Shown here piece by piece: positions 10,735 through 24,072 of a stretch of DNA of 64,000 nt. The stretch is from contig CAJNYU010000033.1 of assembly GCA_905331475.1 (NCBI GenBank), forward strand, positions 186,001-250,000, in the 5' to 3' direction. The stretch is from Rotaria socialis (lineage: Eukaryota > Rotifera > Eurotatoria > Philodinida > Philodinidae). The translations under genes and the position numbers were made by a program. Below the pieces are notes generated by a model. The model was not told where the DNA came from. It was given only the letters and a program-made list of their open reading frames with translations, and made no database searches. Within the stretch, counting starts at the first letter, position 1, and each line of letters starts with the position of its first letter.

Positions 10735-13700
10735 TGTTAATGTTCTATGGATGGAGAATGTAGAAAAAATGAAATGACGACCGTTGCTGGCTCTTCTCTA
10801 TAATGAAATGCATCGGACACGAAAGAATAAGAGAAGAACGAGAGAAGAAACAGAAGAAGAAAATTCAGCTATTGTTTAGTGAATGACCGACTAGCGAAAT
10901 ATTTTCTTCTTCTAATCAGAAGAGAAACAGCGGACGAAGTAGAGAGAGAGAGAGAGAGAAAGCAAGACAGAAAGCCGTTGATACCAACGGCAGTTATTTA
11001 TTTGAAATAAACGTATAAGAAAGTGAACGGATGCTAGCTCTTGTTGATATTATTGGTGCATTCAATCATCGATAAAGTAGACAACACTTCTCGTCTATCG
11101 TTAATTACTCCTCAGGCAAAGTTCTTATAGACAATTTTGTAAAAGAAAAATATAGTACACATTCCTATTCATTCAATGTTTGATCAATGTAATGGATCGC
11201 GATTATCAAAATTGATTCTCTTCTAGTTACTTTTCCTAAAGGCTAACAATCAAATATAACGTTCTACTATGTTTGTTTTCAACATATTAATATGTTATTG
11301 ATTAGCGATATCCGGGATTTCTCATCATCAGTTATGCTCAATGTCTGATTTTAGTGACCGTAAGAACGATTGAATCAATGTATAAAGATGTGGATGAACG
11401 TGCTAAGACGAAAGCTAAAAACACATATAAACATCAGACTATCATCAATCACTCATTGTATATGATGGCTATATGCAAAATATGGACATGTATATATATT
11501 GAGAGGGAAGAAGATGATAAGAAAGCAAACATGATGAGTGTATTAGCTTGTATTAGAGTACATTAAAGATTCTAGTGTCGATTATAATTAGATAAAAAAT
11601 AACGGAAACTTGAGAATAAATGAGACAAACCATGCTTGACCTAAACAATATCAATTAACGATGTCTTGCCTTTCAAACAATAGTGAATATCTACATATAT
11701 TATAGTTAGTTGTATTCTTAGAAGACGCGACTGAACTAATCAATATGTCTAATAGAATTATATGTTTGATATTTATTTGAATAAATATGAGGAAAAAAAA
11801 ATAATGCTTCTGTATTTTTCTTGTGAAATTTATCAATGTAAGCTTTATGGTCTATTTATTTAATATATTCGTAGCGATATGAATCACGTTCAAAATTGGC
11901 ATAGAATTCCCTATGCGGAAAAAAAGATGAATATCTTTCCTATGGATTTGAATAAAAGCACCGATCTATTCACCATTGATAAACGAGAAATGCTGATAAC
12001 ACGTCTTTCTCAACTCAGCGATATGGCATGCCGCTGGTGGATCACACGGTAGTGTAGGATTAAGTCACATGCAGAATGAAAGAAGAAAAAAAATCAATAT
12101 TGAAGAATAGAATGATTTGAATTTCAGTGTTGACAACAAATTTCCAAGTTTGTTTTGTGTAATTCATATTATTGTGTACTAGCCAATTAATATTGCTGCA
12201 TAGGCTTTCGATCGCAGTGAATAATCAGTCCTATACATGAAGGAGGCCATACTTTCTCTTTCTCAATGAATGCAGTTGTATGCGTGAGTTAAGTATTTGA
12301 GTCAACGTTTCGAATAACATCATCTCTTGGAAAAACAGTAACATCCGCTTTTCAAAGGATAACAAGCAAAATTCTGATGAAGAAAAACAAAGACATGATA
12401 TCTTTTTGATTGATACGAGAAGTTAATTAGAGGGAAAAAAGTAAATATGCGTTTGTCATCGATTACCGTACTAAATCTTTCACAAGTTTTATTAATCATT
12501 CTTTCATGGTATGTTCTTTGTAGTTTTTTGTTTGTATAACACTTGAGACATATGCAGATAGAACAAACAGTTTAAAATGAAGGTTACTTGGAAAGGGAAT
12601 CTTTTTTACTATTTATTCCAGTCAGCGGCTCACCAAAAAACTAAGACAAATAATAAAAAGAAAATACGTGATTCGTATAATTGTATTTAATCGAACGAAT
12701 AAATCTAATTAATATATAAAAACAATATGGCAATGTATATGATTATCGCATTATAATTATCATGAAGATTTAATGATGTATTTAATGTGAAGAACGATGT
12801 TCACAATAACGTTGAGAAGCAGAAAGTAAAAATGAATAATGACGTTCAATGCAAATGTCATACATATACAATGACGTCTGATGATTGAGAAAAAAACAAT
12901 ATCCGATACACGGTAATGTAGAAATTACTAGGTCATAAACAACACTTGATATCTCCAGCCTCCTTCAAAAAAAAAAAACTGTTGTTTTTTCTTCATGATA
13001 GAGTAGTTTTCTTATTCACACGGACACATCCATCGATGCTGTTTTCAATTAATACAATTGACCTCAATGAAGAGGTGTACTGCTGACTGAAAACATCTCT
13101 TGCGTGATCTCAACCATTCTTATGACAATATATCGGAAATTCTCAGTAATCGCTTGAGTAGAAGTGCAGCTATGATGCATGAGAGCTCTTCTCATTATAA
13201 GTTCTATGCATGATTCAAGGAGAACGAGAGCGTATGGTCATGTCATCTGATGATTACGTAGAGTATTTATAGCTTTTGCACTTGTTGCTGGAAATAGCTT
13301 AAATTTTTAGTTACAATAACCAAATTTTGTGACGATATAATCGTGAGTTTAGCACGTGCTAAGCTTCTCCCATTGTTAAATTTATGGATGAGCAGTCAGA
13401 ACGCTTGATCTAGGTCATAGCTTCTCTTCAAATCAGGCGAGCAAGATCCAGATAATCTTTTTTTCTTTTATTCTTGTAGTAGTTATTCAAAAAAAGTGTA
13501 TTTTCACCTGTTTTCTTATAATTAAAATTTTTCAAGAATTTTCTGTTATTGTGAAAGAAAAACTACGTCTGATCGATAATAGTAGATTGTAATTTGTTTA
13601 TACTTTAGAGTCTAGTTGCTGAGTGGTTATCCTACGTTTATTGAAGCGATGAAATGCTTTCAATAAAGAGATCCATTCATAAATGGATCATTAATTGTTA

Positions 13701-15150
13701 TCCAAATGCACAAGAGAAATAAATAATCAGCAAAACGATCTTTCTTCTATTTATATGTAAGAATTAGTAAAGTTTAACATAAGTTGTAAAGATCATTGGC
13801 TCAGCTAAATATGTTTCATCATAGATTTACAAGATTATCATTTTTTCTCAAGATTTTTTAATCTTTTACGCAATTTTATAATGTTTGCAGTATAAAAAAA
13901 TGCTTTTTCTTGCCGAATTAACTGAGTCGCTTTCAATATTTCGAAGAGATTACATTAAAACTTCCATTGCATTTTCAAACAAGAGATCGACGTAATACGA
14001 TGAAAAATGTTTTTCAAAGTCAGTTGAGTAATCTTTTTTTGAATTATATCAATTCCGATCTTGCTGTTGATGTAACATTAATTATTGAGCAATGGTGTTC
14101 AAAGGATGTATTTCCTGTTTTTGGCATCATGACTAATAGGAGTTTAGCTCCTTTTAACATGAGCTGTATATTTAATTGCATGTTTCCATAGACAAATGGT
14201 CTGTACTATAGCAAGTGTAATCATGTTTGCCAAAAGTGTGTCACTGAACTTCAGATATCTGACTAATGCAGATATATCTGCTAATGAATGAGTCAAGGAA
14301 AAATTTTGATACGAGCAGTTTATAGTGTTAAAAATGAGAAATTTATTTTTTCGTTTCGATGTTTATATTACGCACCGCTGAAGAGACAGTTGCAAGTTCA
14401 TTAAGGAAATAATTGTTTTCAAAGATTTTCAGCTAAATAGACTTTCCATCTTCGACTACTACGAAAGTTTGAATTTTTTAAAGTTCACAACGTTTTTTCT
14501 CAGATGAGATTTGTAAAATGGAGTTTAGCAAGTTTATCTATAAATGAATTTGTTGAATTCGATTTGTCGCGCTAAATCTAAAACAACGAACTGTGTCAGT
14601 CAAAGAGGAAATGAGCGTATTCATAATACTTCGATTACTGAATATGAATATGAATATTCTATTCAAAAGAGCATTTCATTCGGAAAACCTGAAGGCATCT
14701 TCGTAAAAATGATTCAAAAGCAATTGAACACAAATATAGCTTTCACCAGTTCATGCCGTTTTATGCGACCATGTTTTAACAAACGAACATCTATTTTAAT
14801 CCGACAGTTCCGGTTCGTTGACTTTATCTACAGTTCTACTTAAATGGTCAAGCCGATGTTATTTCCGAAGCCATACCGAAGATCATATGGTTGATTTTTG
14901 TCGAAATCGAACACATGTCAATATATTTATTTCTTTATTTAAATTGATTGAAAGAAGTTACAATACACTCTCATCACTTTTATTGTATTTAATTTTGAGA
15001 TTATTTAATGACTAATTTTACGAGGTATCAATCGGCTGTATTGTTCCTCGTTGGTGTGGAAAGAAACAAAGTTTGATTGCTTTCGTTATTGCAGGAGATA
15101 CGGATCTAGATACTGTATGAAGAACAATGAATGGAGCCAATGATGAAGTT
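10735..15150. other. Gene-poor intergenic stretch
   Basis: About 4.4 kb of AT-rich sequence. A GA microsatellite occupies 10941-10960. Open frames such as 13967-14191 and 14544-14843 are short, lack splice-linked partners and resemble no family I know. A decayed gene in 13.9-15.1 kb cannot be excluded, but I see no supportable one. Confidence 0.45.
10941..10960. repeat. GA microsatellite
   Basis: About ten GA units, roughly 210 bases upstream of the small membrane protein gene; position compatible with a GAGA-type promoter element but not proof of one. Confidence 0.8.
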
Positions 15151-15179
15151 ACATATGGAGTAAATATAAAATAAAAAAT

Positions 15180-15944
15180 GCAGTGATAACCGGAATACTG
15201 AAAGATACATTTTTATTGATAATCAATTGAAGGATAATTGTATATGGTAACCAACAAATAGTGTATGCAGTTGCAATAATACTGGTTTGAATAATCATTT
15301 TTCGTGCGTGATCCCATCGTACACGGTGAAATTATCGTTTCTGAGTGATACAATGAATAGATAATAATATACAAGCGATAATTGCCACCAATGTGGGTAA
15401 AAATACACAAGTCCATACGAAAAATGTACCAAGAGATCGCAGGTTCATTGAACGTGTATAACAACACATAAAAGCTGAATAATTGAAAGATATTGAACAT
15501 TTAGCGAAAATATTTGCAAACAATCTATAGATAAAAGTGATTGAAAAAGCGATTAGAAGAGGAATATAATGAAATAAAATACGTGAGCGATGAGTACGTT
15601 GGAGTCGGGAATGAAACACAAGTAAATGACGTTCAATGGATAGAAGCGATGCTGGTAGTACACGGTTGCTTGTGGCCATAAAGGAAAATAATGTACTCCA
15701 AAACGTACAAAACTCTGATGTATGAGCAGTAACTGAGCCTGACCGAAGATATTTTTGTGTATTAGGTAAGTGAAAAAACGATAGTGCACGTAGCAAAGAA
15801 TAATAAACGCATAAGTATATGATTCTGTAAACGTCGTAATGGACTTGTATGCTGAAGAAGTTGAACGAAAATAAATGTAGCGCAACGTAACGATGGAATT
15901 TGGGTGGTAGTAAGAACAATCATATAAACTTGATTTGTATTCAT
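15180..15944 (-). pseudogene. Decayed rhodopsin-like GPCR
   Basis: Seven-helix receptor relic. Reading on the minus strand from ATG at 15944, one frame gives MNTNQVYMIVLTTTQIPS, a first helix and RRLQNHILM. The frame then breaks in a run of six T (15773-15778 as A on the plus strand), and the second frame carries on with LPNTQKYLRSGSV, EFCTFW, SIERHLLVFHSR (the position equivalent to the DRY motif), helices 4 and 5, and CITQKR. A TAA stop follows at 15332-15334, after which the same frame resumes with ARKMIIQTSIIATAYTICWL (helix 6). The order of motifs is that of an intronless class-A receptor of the expanded chemosensory-like families seen in bdelloid rotifers. One frameshift plus one stop indicate a recently inactivated gene. 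A sequencing error in the T run would remove the first defect but not the second. Confidence 0.75.
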
Positions 15945-18154
15945 TTTGAGTGAGTTTGTTCAAGTAAAAATTGTTTAAAAGTAGAATGGACGAGTAAAAA
16001 TGAATATTTTGTTTAATGTAACGGACATATATATATTCACCCACACCCTGAAGAAAAGTACTGGATTGAACTTATTTTTATTGAACGATTACTACTAGAA
16101 AAATATCAAGAACGCTCCTCTTTTTCTTCTTCTTTTGAATGAATTTGACAATGCGGAAGAGTCATATTGACCTCTTTTCAGCATTAGAAAGTCTTTAAAA
16201 AATTGATAGCTAAATAATTAATCTTAAAATAAGTACAGGCTAGTGCTCTCAGGAACCATTCATTTCAAAATTCTTTATGGGTAACGCTTTCTATTGATTC
16301 GATCAATTTTCACAAAATGAAATCGATGTTGAATTGTTGAATGATACACTATGATTCGTATCAGCTACTTTAAGCTAACAGCAATTGGCTTGAAGTATTA
16401 AAAGAAATAGTTGATATTAATTTACGGATAACAAGGTACACGTCATAGGCTATTATCAAACATATAATTTTCTTCAAAACAATTTTTAATTTTTAGAATC
16501 TCTCGGATTCCTACATCAAAAGAGCAACAGAATCATATAGTTTATCTTCTAGGCATGTACTCGCACAATATTAGATTATATCATTCAGTAGGCAGAAGTG
16601 TCAAGGTGTTTTACGTGGTCACCCATACAGCATTGATGAAAATCGTCCTTAATTAAATATAAAACTAATTGTCTGAAAAATACTGATTTCTCAAGTGGTT
16701 CAAAATGTCGATTAATTCCTTTAACGATTTTTTTTTATACGACTAGAAAAGAAGCAACTCTCACATGACCGTACTTGTTCATTTATTATTAGTAGACAAG
16801 TTGAACTTTCTCTATACTTAATCAAATGAACTTGAAATTCGTTGAGACTCATAGATAAATCTATTGCTGAATTATCCAATTATAAAATAATTGAATCGAA
16901 TGAAAACCAATCTTTTATTTCGATAAGTTGCTAAAATAAAAAGTTAGCTTGAATTATTCATGCAAAAATTTATTTTCGTGAAAGAAGACAATAAATTGAA
17001 CAGCTTAGTTTTCATAGCTTGAAGCAAACTAAATGTTATAATCAGTAAATTTAATTATCCAAATGATCTCAGCTATAAGATATATGTAAATCAAATTTGT
17101 TGTTGCATCATGTAGCGACAAAATGTTTTATAAAATTGTCAAAATAGTGCTGTTTACAAATGAAATGTAACTTTGTCAAAGAAAATTTTGAAGATTAATT
17201 TTTGAAATAAATTTATTCATCAATTGTTTTAATTGAATAAATTTTATTAGATTTTTTTTCTGATGCGATACATGATTTCTCATCTTTCTCAGGTGAACTG
17301 CATCATCAATTGTTGCCACCTTGCCATTTAGAACTTCAATTGATAGATTTGTTCGGGATCAAGATATATTGTTATCTGGAATAAGAATATATTAGATTCT
17401 TGGATAATCTATCTTAATTAGGAATTATTTAGGTACAAAGAGCACGAGCACGTCATCGAAAAAAAATAATAAAATGAAATTCTTTTATTATTTTTCCTGC
17501 GTTAATAAAAGATTCTCTTCAAGATAAAAGCCTGCATTTTCACTATGCATCACATATACTTCTTACATGATGTAACTAAAAGTTAAGATGACTTATTTTC
17601 GTTCTCCCTGATTTATATTTTTTGTTTATAGTTTGCATTACTAAAACGCAGAATTAATTGTAAGATAGGAAAGCATTCCATGCATGAATAAGGATTTTTG
17701 TTTTGTATCTGACCTTATTATTAGTTGCTAAATTGAATAACATATTTTTTTGTTTCTGAAGAATACTGCTGAGTCAAACCAATATCACTTTCAAAATCTT
17801 GAGTATCAACTGATGATTAGACTTCTGTTATAAGAATTAAAAATAATTTCGTCTATCATTTCTTATAGTTTAGTTAACTAGTCCAATACATTCAAAAATA
17901 AGAATAAATTGATGAGCATCGTTGTTTGCCTGAGATAAGGTCAATATTTTGTCTTTTTACTTACAAGAATAGAAGCACGCTTTCATACGCTATGACTATA
18001 GCAGTCAACCATTAGAAATTAAAAAAAGGCCAAGAAATACAGAAACAAAAAAATAAACTGAAATAAATACGGGGATAAACACGCACACCTGAGACAGTAA
18101 AAAACAAAAATTAGAAAGTAAAGTGTAAACACCGGATAATTAATATTTTTGTTT
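15945..18154. other. Intergenic
   Basis: About 2.2 kb of AT-rich sequence between the GPCR relic and the 3' end of the nuclear receptor. No coding segment, RNA gene or clear repeat recognised. Confidence 0.5.
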
Positions 18155-21100
18155 CTATAGTGATGACGAGACGAGTGCTTGCTGTTGCGATTGTTCATTT
18201 CTTTCATATTTCATCATATGTGCCGACGATGATGCTTGTTTCGATGATGATGTTACATCCATCTTAAGAATACATGGAATGATTTTGTTTATTTGTACTG
18301 AACCTATTTATTGAGAAAACGAAATATTTTTCTTTTGAAACAAACGGAAAAAAATAAACCATCATACCGATAAGACCGACAAAGAAAAGTTCTTCAATTA
18401 TACTTGTATCAAGGTCCGATAGAGATGGCAATCGAAGTAAAAGTCGACCTAAACGTTCACTATCACCGCAATACTCATCGTAGGATGTCGATACTAGTCG
18501 ATCATTTATATAGTCATGTAATTCTTTATATGTTAATGTACGATATGCATCGATTTGATCATAGGTTTGAGAACATTCTAATTTAATATCATAAACAATG
18601 ACCAATTAAAGAAGAAGAAAAATAAAAAGCAATTTATTTACCAGTATTATTAATAGGATTGAAAACTAACATTAATTTCAAATAAGCATATTCGACGTCA
18701 GTAACATGAAGACGGTCGAATTCGAAAAGTAGGGTTTGAATTCGTCGTAGTACAAACCATTTATTTGCTTCATTACTATCCAGTTTTTCTATAGAAAATA
18801 AATTTTAATTATAGTCAACGTTCTACGTAACAATATTTGAAGTGTTTCTTTTTTTAACACTGGATATTTCGATAGACAGTTGTAAAACCTGATCGGATTG
18901 ATCGGTAGTTTTATTTTATCAACATTGAAATATGAGAAAAGAAGTGCCTGCATTGCGCCTTGAGCTGTAACTTTGAAGTCGATATCAATATCAAAATTAC
19001 AGTATGACTGAAACCGATATTTATGCATTTATTCGGATTTTCTCTCAGAAAATATGTTTTTCTCTTACGAAAACACCCGGCAACAATAAACGTACACAAT
19101 TTTGAAAATCGCAGACTACTAAATGTTACTTTCTCGGATTGTCAAGGTTCGGCACAACAAAAATCTTGTTTTCAATTCTAAGTGTTCGGTAAAGAAGAAG
19201 AAGACATTGATTATATAGTATATTTACTTGCAAGTAGCGAATTAAGAATATTTGCTAGATTGATCATCGATGAACATTGGAGTAGACTGAGAATAAATAA
19301 TGGCAGCCAATGGTATTGTAAAAGCATGATTTGTGTTTGTGGTCTTTACATATTAATAGAAAAGATCAGATAAATATGTTATTTTAGTGCTGATCAATGA
19401 AATTTTTTACTCGAGCGTTTGAAAACATGTATTGTTTTTTATCCAATCAATTGATTGAAAAAGTATACGTGATGCAGATTCACATATAAAACTATTTGAT
19501 GGTGATGATAATTGAGTCTGTTGAAAATCTCGATTTGTTGGTGGAGTTATTGTAAATTTACTTGTTTTATCATTAACTAATGGGCCTGTGTTAGAAATGG
19601 AGAGATTGATGAATATTTATAATTACATTCAAAATAAAAACTATGAGAAACTCACGTTCAACGTGTTCCCAGTAACGTTTTTCATTAAATAAATGTTGTT
19701 GCTGCATAATTGATAATGGACTATTACTTGCATTCGAGCGAGTCTAAATAAACAATAAAGAGTTATATTTACATAATAAAGAAAGAGCTTACTTGAGCGG
19801 CAGCTTTAGCTAAATTATCAAACGCTCGTGTAATGGCAAGTGTTTGTTGTTGATGATGATTAACAGTTTTCGTGGTATCCATGGTTTCAGTTTTTATATT
19901 ACAATCAATACGAAGATTAGTCGTACTTGATGATGACGATGATGACGACGAGGAAGACGAGGAAGATGGTGGAGAGAGAAATACAGCTTTACATTCGAAA
20001 AACAAAACAAGAAACTTCCGTTTAGATTTAAATCAAAAGAATATTTTATTCCTACGTGTTGGCGATTTAGCTTTTGATGATGATGTTAGAATACTATGCA
20101 GAGTACTTTGTTGTTGAGTTTTATTTTCATTAGTTGTTATTTGTGTTACATTATCTCGATTATTCGTTAAATTAGCTAAAAATGATGCTATTGGATAGAT
20201 TCCATTTGAGGATGAGGACGATGAGGATGATGATGAACTAATTAGCTGGAAAATAAAAAAAGAAAGTTACAATTCGTTTTTTGTATGGCATATTTCTCTC
20301 ACCGTATTTAATGATATTGTATCATTTTGTTTTCTTATTCTTTGATTATTGATACTATTTACTATCATATCATGCTTACTGTCCGTACTGCATGTGTAAG
20401 GTCGTCGTTCATTTTGAACAGCTTCAACACGCATACCAACTTGAAGGCATTTTTGTAGTCGGCAATATTGACACCTTGACAAAAAAAATAGGGAAACATT
20501 GTATCACTATCATTAACTATAATCTACCTGTTTCGCATAAATTTATTTATAGGACAGTCTTTTGTGCTCAGACACGTATATAATACTTGTTTACGAATAC
20601 TACGTTTAAAAAATCCTTTACAGCCCTAAATAGAAATATGTATAAAATAAAATAGCCTTGATTAATTTTTGTTTACTTCACAAGAAAGTACACCATAATG
20701 TCTACCCGATGCCCGGTCTTGACAAACGCAACATAATAAAGATAAATTGCCATCAGTTGTTGATGTTGTTCCATCATTATTAATAAAATTTGAATGGCAG
20801 TCACTAGGATTATCTTCATTATTAACAAATAAAGAATCTAATTAAAAAAAGAAATACAAGATTTTGTTAGAGAGAACAAAATATTGTAATTTTTTTGCGA
20901 ACTTGAAAGACTTAGAAGGCCATTTGCTGCCGCAGTTAATTGATTTCTTTGATGAAAAGGCGATATTCCTGACATATCCATTGAACACAGTGAATCGGCT
21001 TCAACATTAATCGGATGTGAATTGTGGTTGTTCTCATCCTAAAATATCATATTTATTAAAATTTTCAATCAATGAAAATTTTTTCGAATAGACACAAAAT

Positions 21101-22494
21101 AAACAAACAAATAAAACTAGTTTCCAGTTTGATTCTTGTTTCCGATGAATTACTCTATCATAAGTCTTCGCATGAGAATATGATTAATAAATTCTTCTAG
21201 TTTTTTTAAACTGATTTCTTGAGTTTTTACAGCAAAATTTTCTATCCTGTCTAGTCTGATATGAACATGGAGCAAAAAGATACTATCATATTGAAATTAT
21301 ATTATCATTGGACTAAAATAGAATTCATGTTTATTCGGCACATGATTATTCATGGAGAAAATGATCATTGCATTATGTATACTGATTTAATTAATTAACT
21401 TAGATTCTATTTTAAAAACTTATTATTTGTTCAAAGCACACCCACACCCTAACTGTTCTTTCTTTTCTTTTTTTTTGAACTGTAAATAGCCCTTGAAAAA
21501 AACGAAGACGATGAAGAAAACTTTCAAGTTCATGACATATAAAAAGATTTTTATATATTATTATTTTATAATGATGTTCTATCAAATCTTCATTTTTCTT
21601 CCTAGACTAAATCCAAATATAAGTCACTTTTTTTTCTCGAATTTGTTGCTGTTCAATAAAAAAGAGACCTTAGGATTAAACCTATTTACATGCTATTCAA
21701 TCAATAAAATCATTTTATATTATTTCGAATACAATAGCTATTGATGAGATGTTTCAAGGACGAAAATCATTATCGATTTCATGTTTATTCATCGAGTAAT
21801 TCTTTTATAATATGTTTTTTCATCTTCTTTGTCTTTTGTGTGCATTAATGAACATGAAATTTGATGTATAGAAAAGATATTTTTATCTTGGATATGAAAG
21901 TCTTTATTTCATGGTAATCCAGATGACAGAAGTCAGACGTAATAGTTCTCATAACAAGGCCGCCGTCGATGTTTTGTCGACCTTCACTGTCGAAGGCCGT
22001 CGCCCTCACATATCGTCTATCGTCCTTGCCATCATATTCTTCCTTTCTTCTCATTCTACATAGACATGCTCGTTCGAGAAACATTGCTCTCGCATTCTAC
22101 ATGCGTTCAAGGCCAACTTCACAAGGGGTGCTTTTGTAAAAATTGATGAAAAAGCACAATCAGCATGTGCTAATAGTTATCTCTTTATAAAGCTAATTTA
22201 AGATATGCCATTAATTCATAAAATTCAAGAACTTACATTTAATCGTTTTCCGTAATTTGTTGCTTCAGAAGATTGAACTATTTGTCTAGGATCTTTTTTT
22301 ATGCGTTTTCGATGCGGTAAAATTGTATCATGTATTAATAGATCATTATCATCGTCATTCATTTTGTTTTCATCTAAATTTCGGATAGGGCTATTTTGAG
22401 ATTCACGTTTGTTTAAATCTGATGATATACGGGATACAATGGATGACGTTTGCTGTTCATTATCGTCATTGTCAAGGTCTCTTCGTCGGCCCAT
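18155..22494 (-). CDS. Nuclear receptor of NR2C type (TR2/TR4, DHR78-like)
   Basis: Ligand-type transcription factor acting in the nucleus. Thirteen exons: 22237-22494, 20903-21038, 20677-20837, 20528-20625, 20303-20474, 20056-20245, 19793-19986, 19656-19743, 19411-19585, 19228-19343, 18642-18788, 18368-18577 and 18155-18303, all in phase, giving 697 residues. The acidic, polar N-terminus is followed by a complete two-zinc-finger DNA-binding domain (about residues 167-230) with [20 protein letters not shown] and [12 protein letters not shown]; the P-box is EGCKG. A long Ser/Gln/Asn-rich hinge follows, with a Ser run coded by TCA/TCC triplets. The ligand-binding domain (about 460-690) shows [23 protein letters not shown] and RLLLRLPSL...[10 protein letters not shown], closest in memory to TR4, then a helix-12-like end ([10 protein letters not shown]). 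Intron 1 is about 1.2 kb. The hinge is longer than in vertebrate TR2/TR4. The NR2C assignment is firm; the exact splice sites around 19986-20056 are less so. Confidence 0.9.
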
Positions 22495-24072
22495 TGAAAG
22501 TATTTTGTTTCCTTGAGATATTGTACTGTTACTTTTGTTTAATGCATACCTTCTAGTGCCATAAATGTGTGTATGTGTTGTTGGATATATTGAAGAGAAT
22601 TAGATAAATACGAAATGTAGTATCTTGTGGTTCCTGCAGACGAATAATAACAAAAGTTGAGGACGCCAACGACGACGACAACAACAAATTCGAGATATTG
22701 AAGAAAGAGTTGACCTGCTTTTTGCACCCGCTCTTTATCGATTGAGTCGATTGTTCGTTCGTTTTTTTTCTTGCTTTTTTCTTCTCTCTTGGGTATGCGG
22801 CCGTTATGTTCTCTCTATTTCCCCTTTTTGCTTTCTACTATGCGTAGAGTTTCAGTTGCCAGTATAGGTAAAGTAGACAGAGAAAACAGTAGTAATGCAA
22901 ACGTTAGAAAATTTCAATGTATACTTCTTGGATTCGTACCAAAAAAATGTATATATATATATATATTATTCTCATATTGAATGATATAATATATTCTGAT
23001 GCAAATCGAGCACTAAGTCGATGTTTTCAATCTATGTAAAGATAAGAATATGTTAATAGAAAGAGAAAAGTGTTGAAGGTCATCACAAGAATTGATAAAA
23101 AGAATGACTTTCGATTGCGTAGTTTTTTTTTCTTCTTCTTTCCTCTAAACCACTGAAAATATGGATAAAAATAGTAGAAGAAGCAATGATGGATACGATG
23201 AAATAGAGAACCATAAGACGAATCTAGACAACTTTGACTACAGGAAGAAAAAAAAAGGTCACAGGGACCGTCGAATAAAAATAACAAAAAGAAATACAGA
23301 AAGGGAAAAAACAAATTGATGAGAATGATGACGAATATTGATAGCAGATGATGATGATGTCGTTTTTCCAAATAAAAGAGCCTTCGATACACTTTAGTAA
23401 CAGCAACAGGCTTCACTTTTTTTCTCTCGCTTACTTTTTATCGTAATCAACGGTTTTGAGATTTAGACAAATATAAGCATACAACACGGGCAAGGAGAGA
23501 GAGAGAGAGAGAGAGAGATGGGAGGAAAGAGAAAACACCTTCTAATTGCGTCAGCATGTTCACTAATCATACTCGAAGCCACACCATGTGAGTCAGTTAT
23601 TATTCTGTTTACGTGCTGCAGTTAATACACGTTATAATTGCGTTTCTTTTTATTAAGTTACTGCATAGACCTATAACCACAATTGCCCTCGAAAGCGTAG
23701 ACTGCCAAGGTCTTGTTTACAACTTTGAAGTCAATAGAAAAGCCACCTGAAATTGCATTTTTATTTGAATCGAATTTATCATTAACTCTTTTCAGTTATG
23801 CATATTAATACACACAGAAAATTTTAATATTTATCAAAAGAGTCCTATTTATACAAAACAAACAACAATATCTCGTTAAAATCGAGAATACAACACAATC
23901 TATATTTATATGCATAATATGTATATATATATATATATATGTTCTGTTATGTTTATGGATGTGTGTGTATATATATATATACGAGACAACAAGTCGAACA
24001 GAAAAAAAAACTAATAATATAATATAATAAATAACACGGACGAAAAAAAAAAGGAAAACACACCAAGAAATA
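22495..24072. other. Intergenic, nuclear receptor 5' flank and KDM6 3' flank
   Basis: About 1.6 kb without a recognisable gene. It contains a TA run near 22951-22966, a GA microsatellite at 23495-23518, and TA/GTGTG runs near 23920-23980. The minus-strand frames at 23027-23416 are low-complexity Phe/Ser/Tyr-rich shadows of homopurine stretches. Confidence 0.5.
23495..23518. repeat. GA microsatellite
   Basis: About twelve GA units, one kilobase upstream of the nuclear receptor start. Confidence 0.8.

Noticed and set aside
13967..14843. Plus-strand frames of 74 and 99 codons
   Set aside because: No splice-linked neighbours, no recognisable motif, composition as in non-coding surroundings.
15213..16044. 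Overlapping minus-strand frames near the GPCR taken as separate genes
   Set aside because: They are out-of-frame readings of one broken receptor.
19872..20117. Plus-strand acidic frame (Asp/Glu run) within the nuclear receptor
   Set aside because: Antisense of the Ser-coding TCA/TCC triplets in exons 6 and 7.
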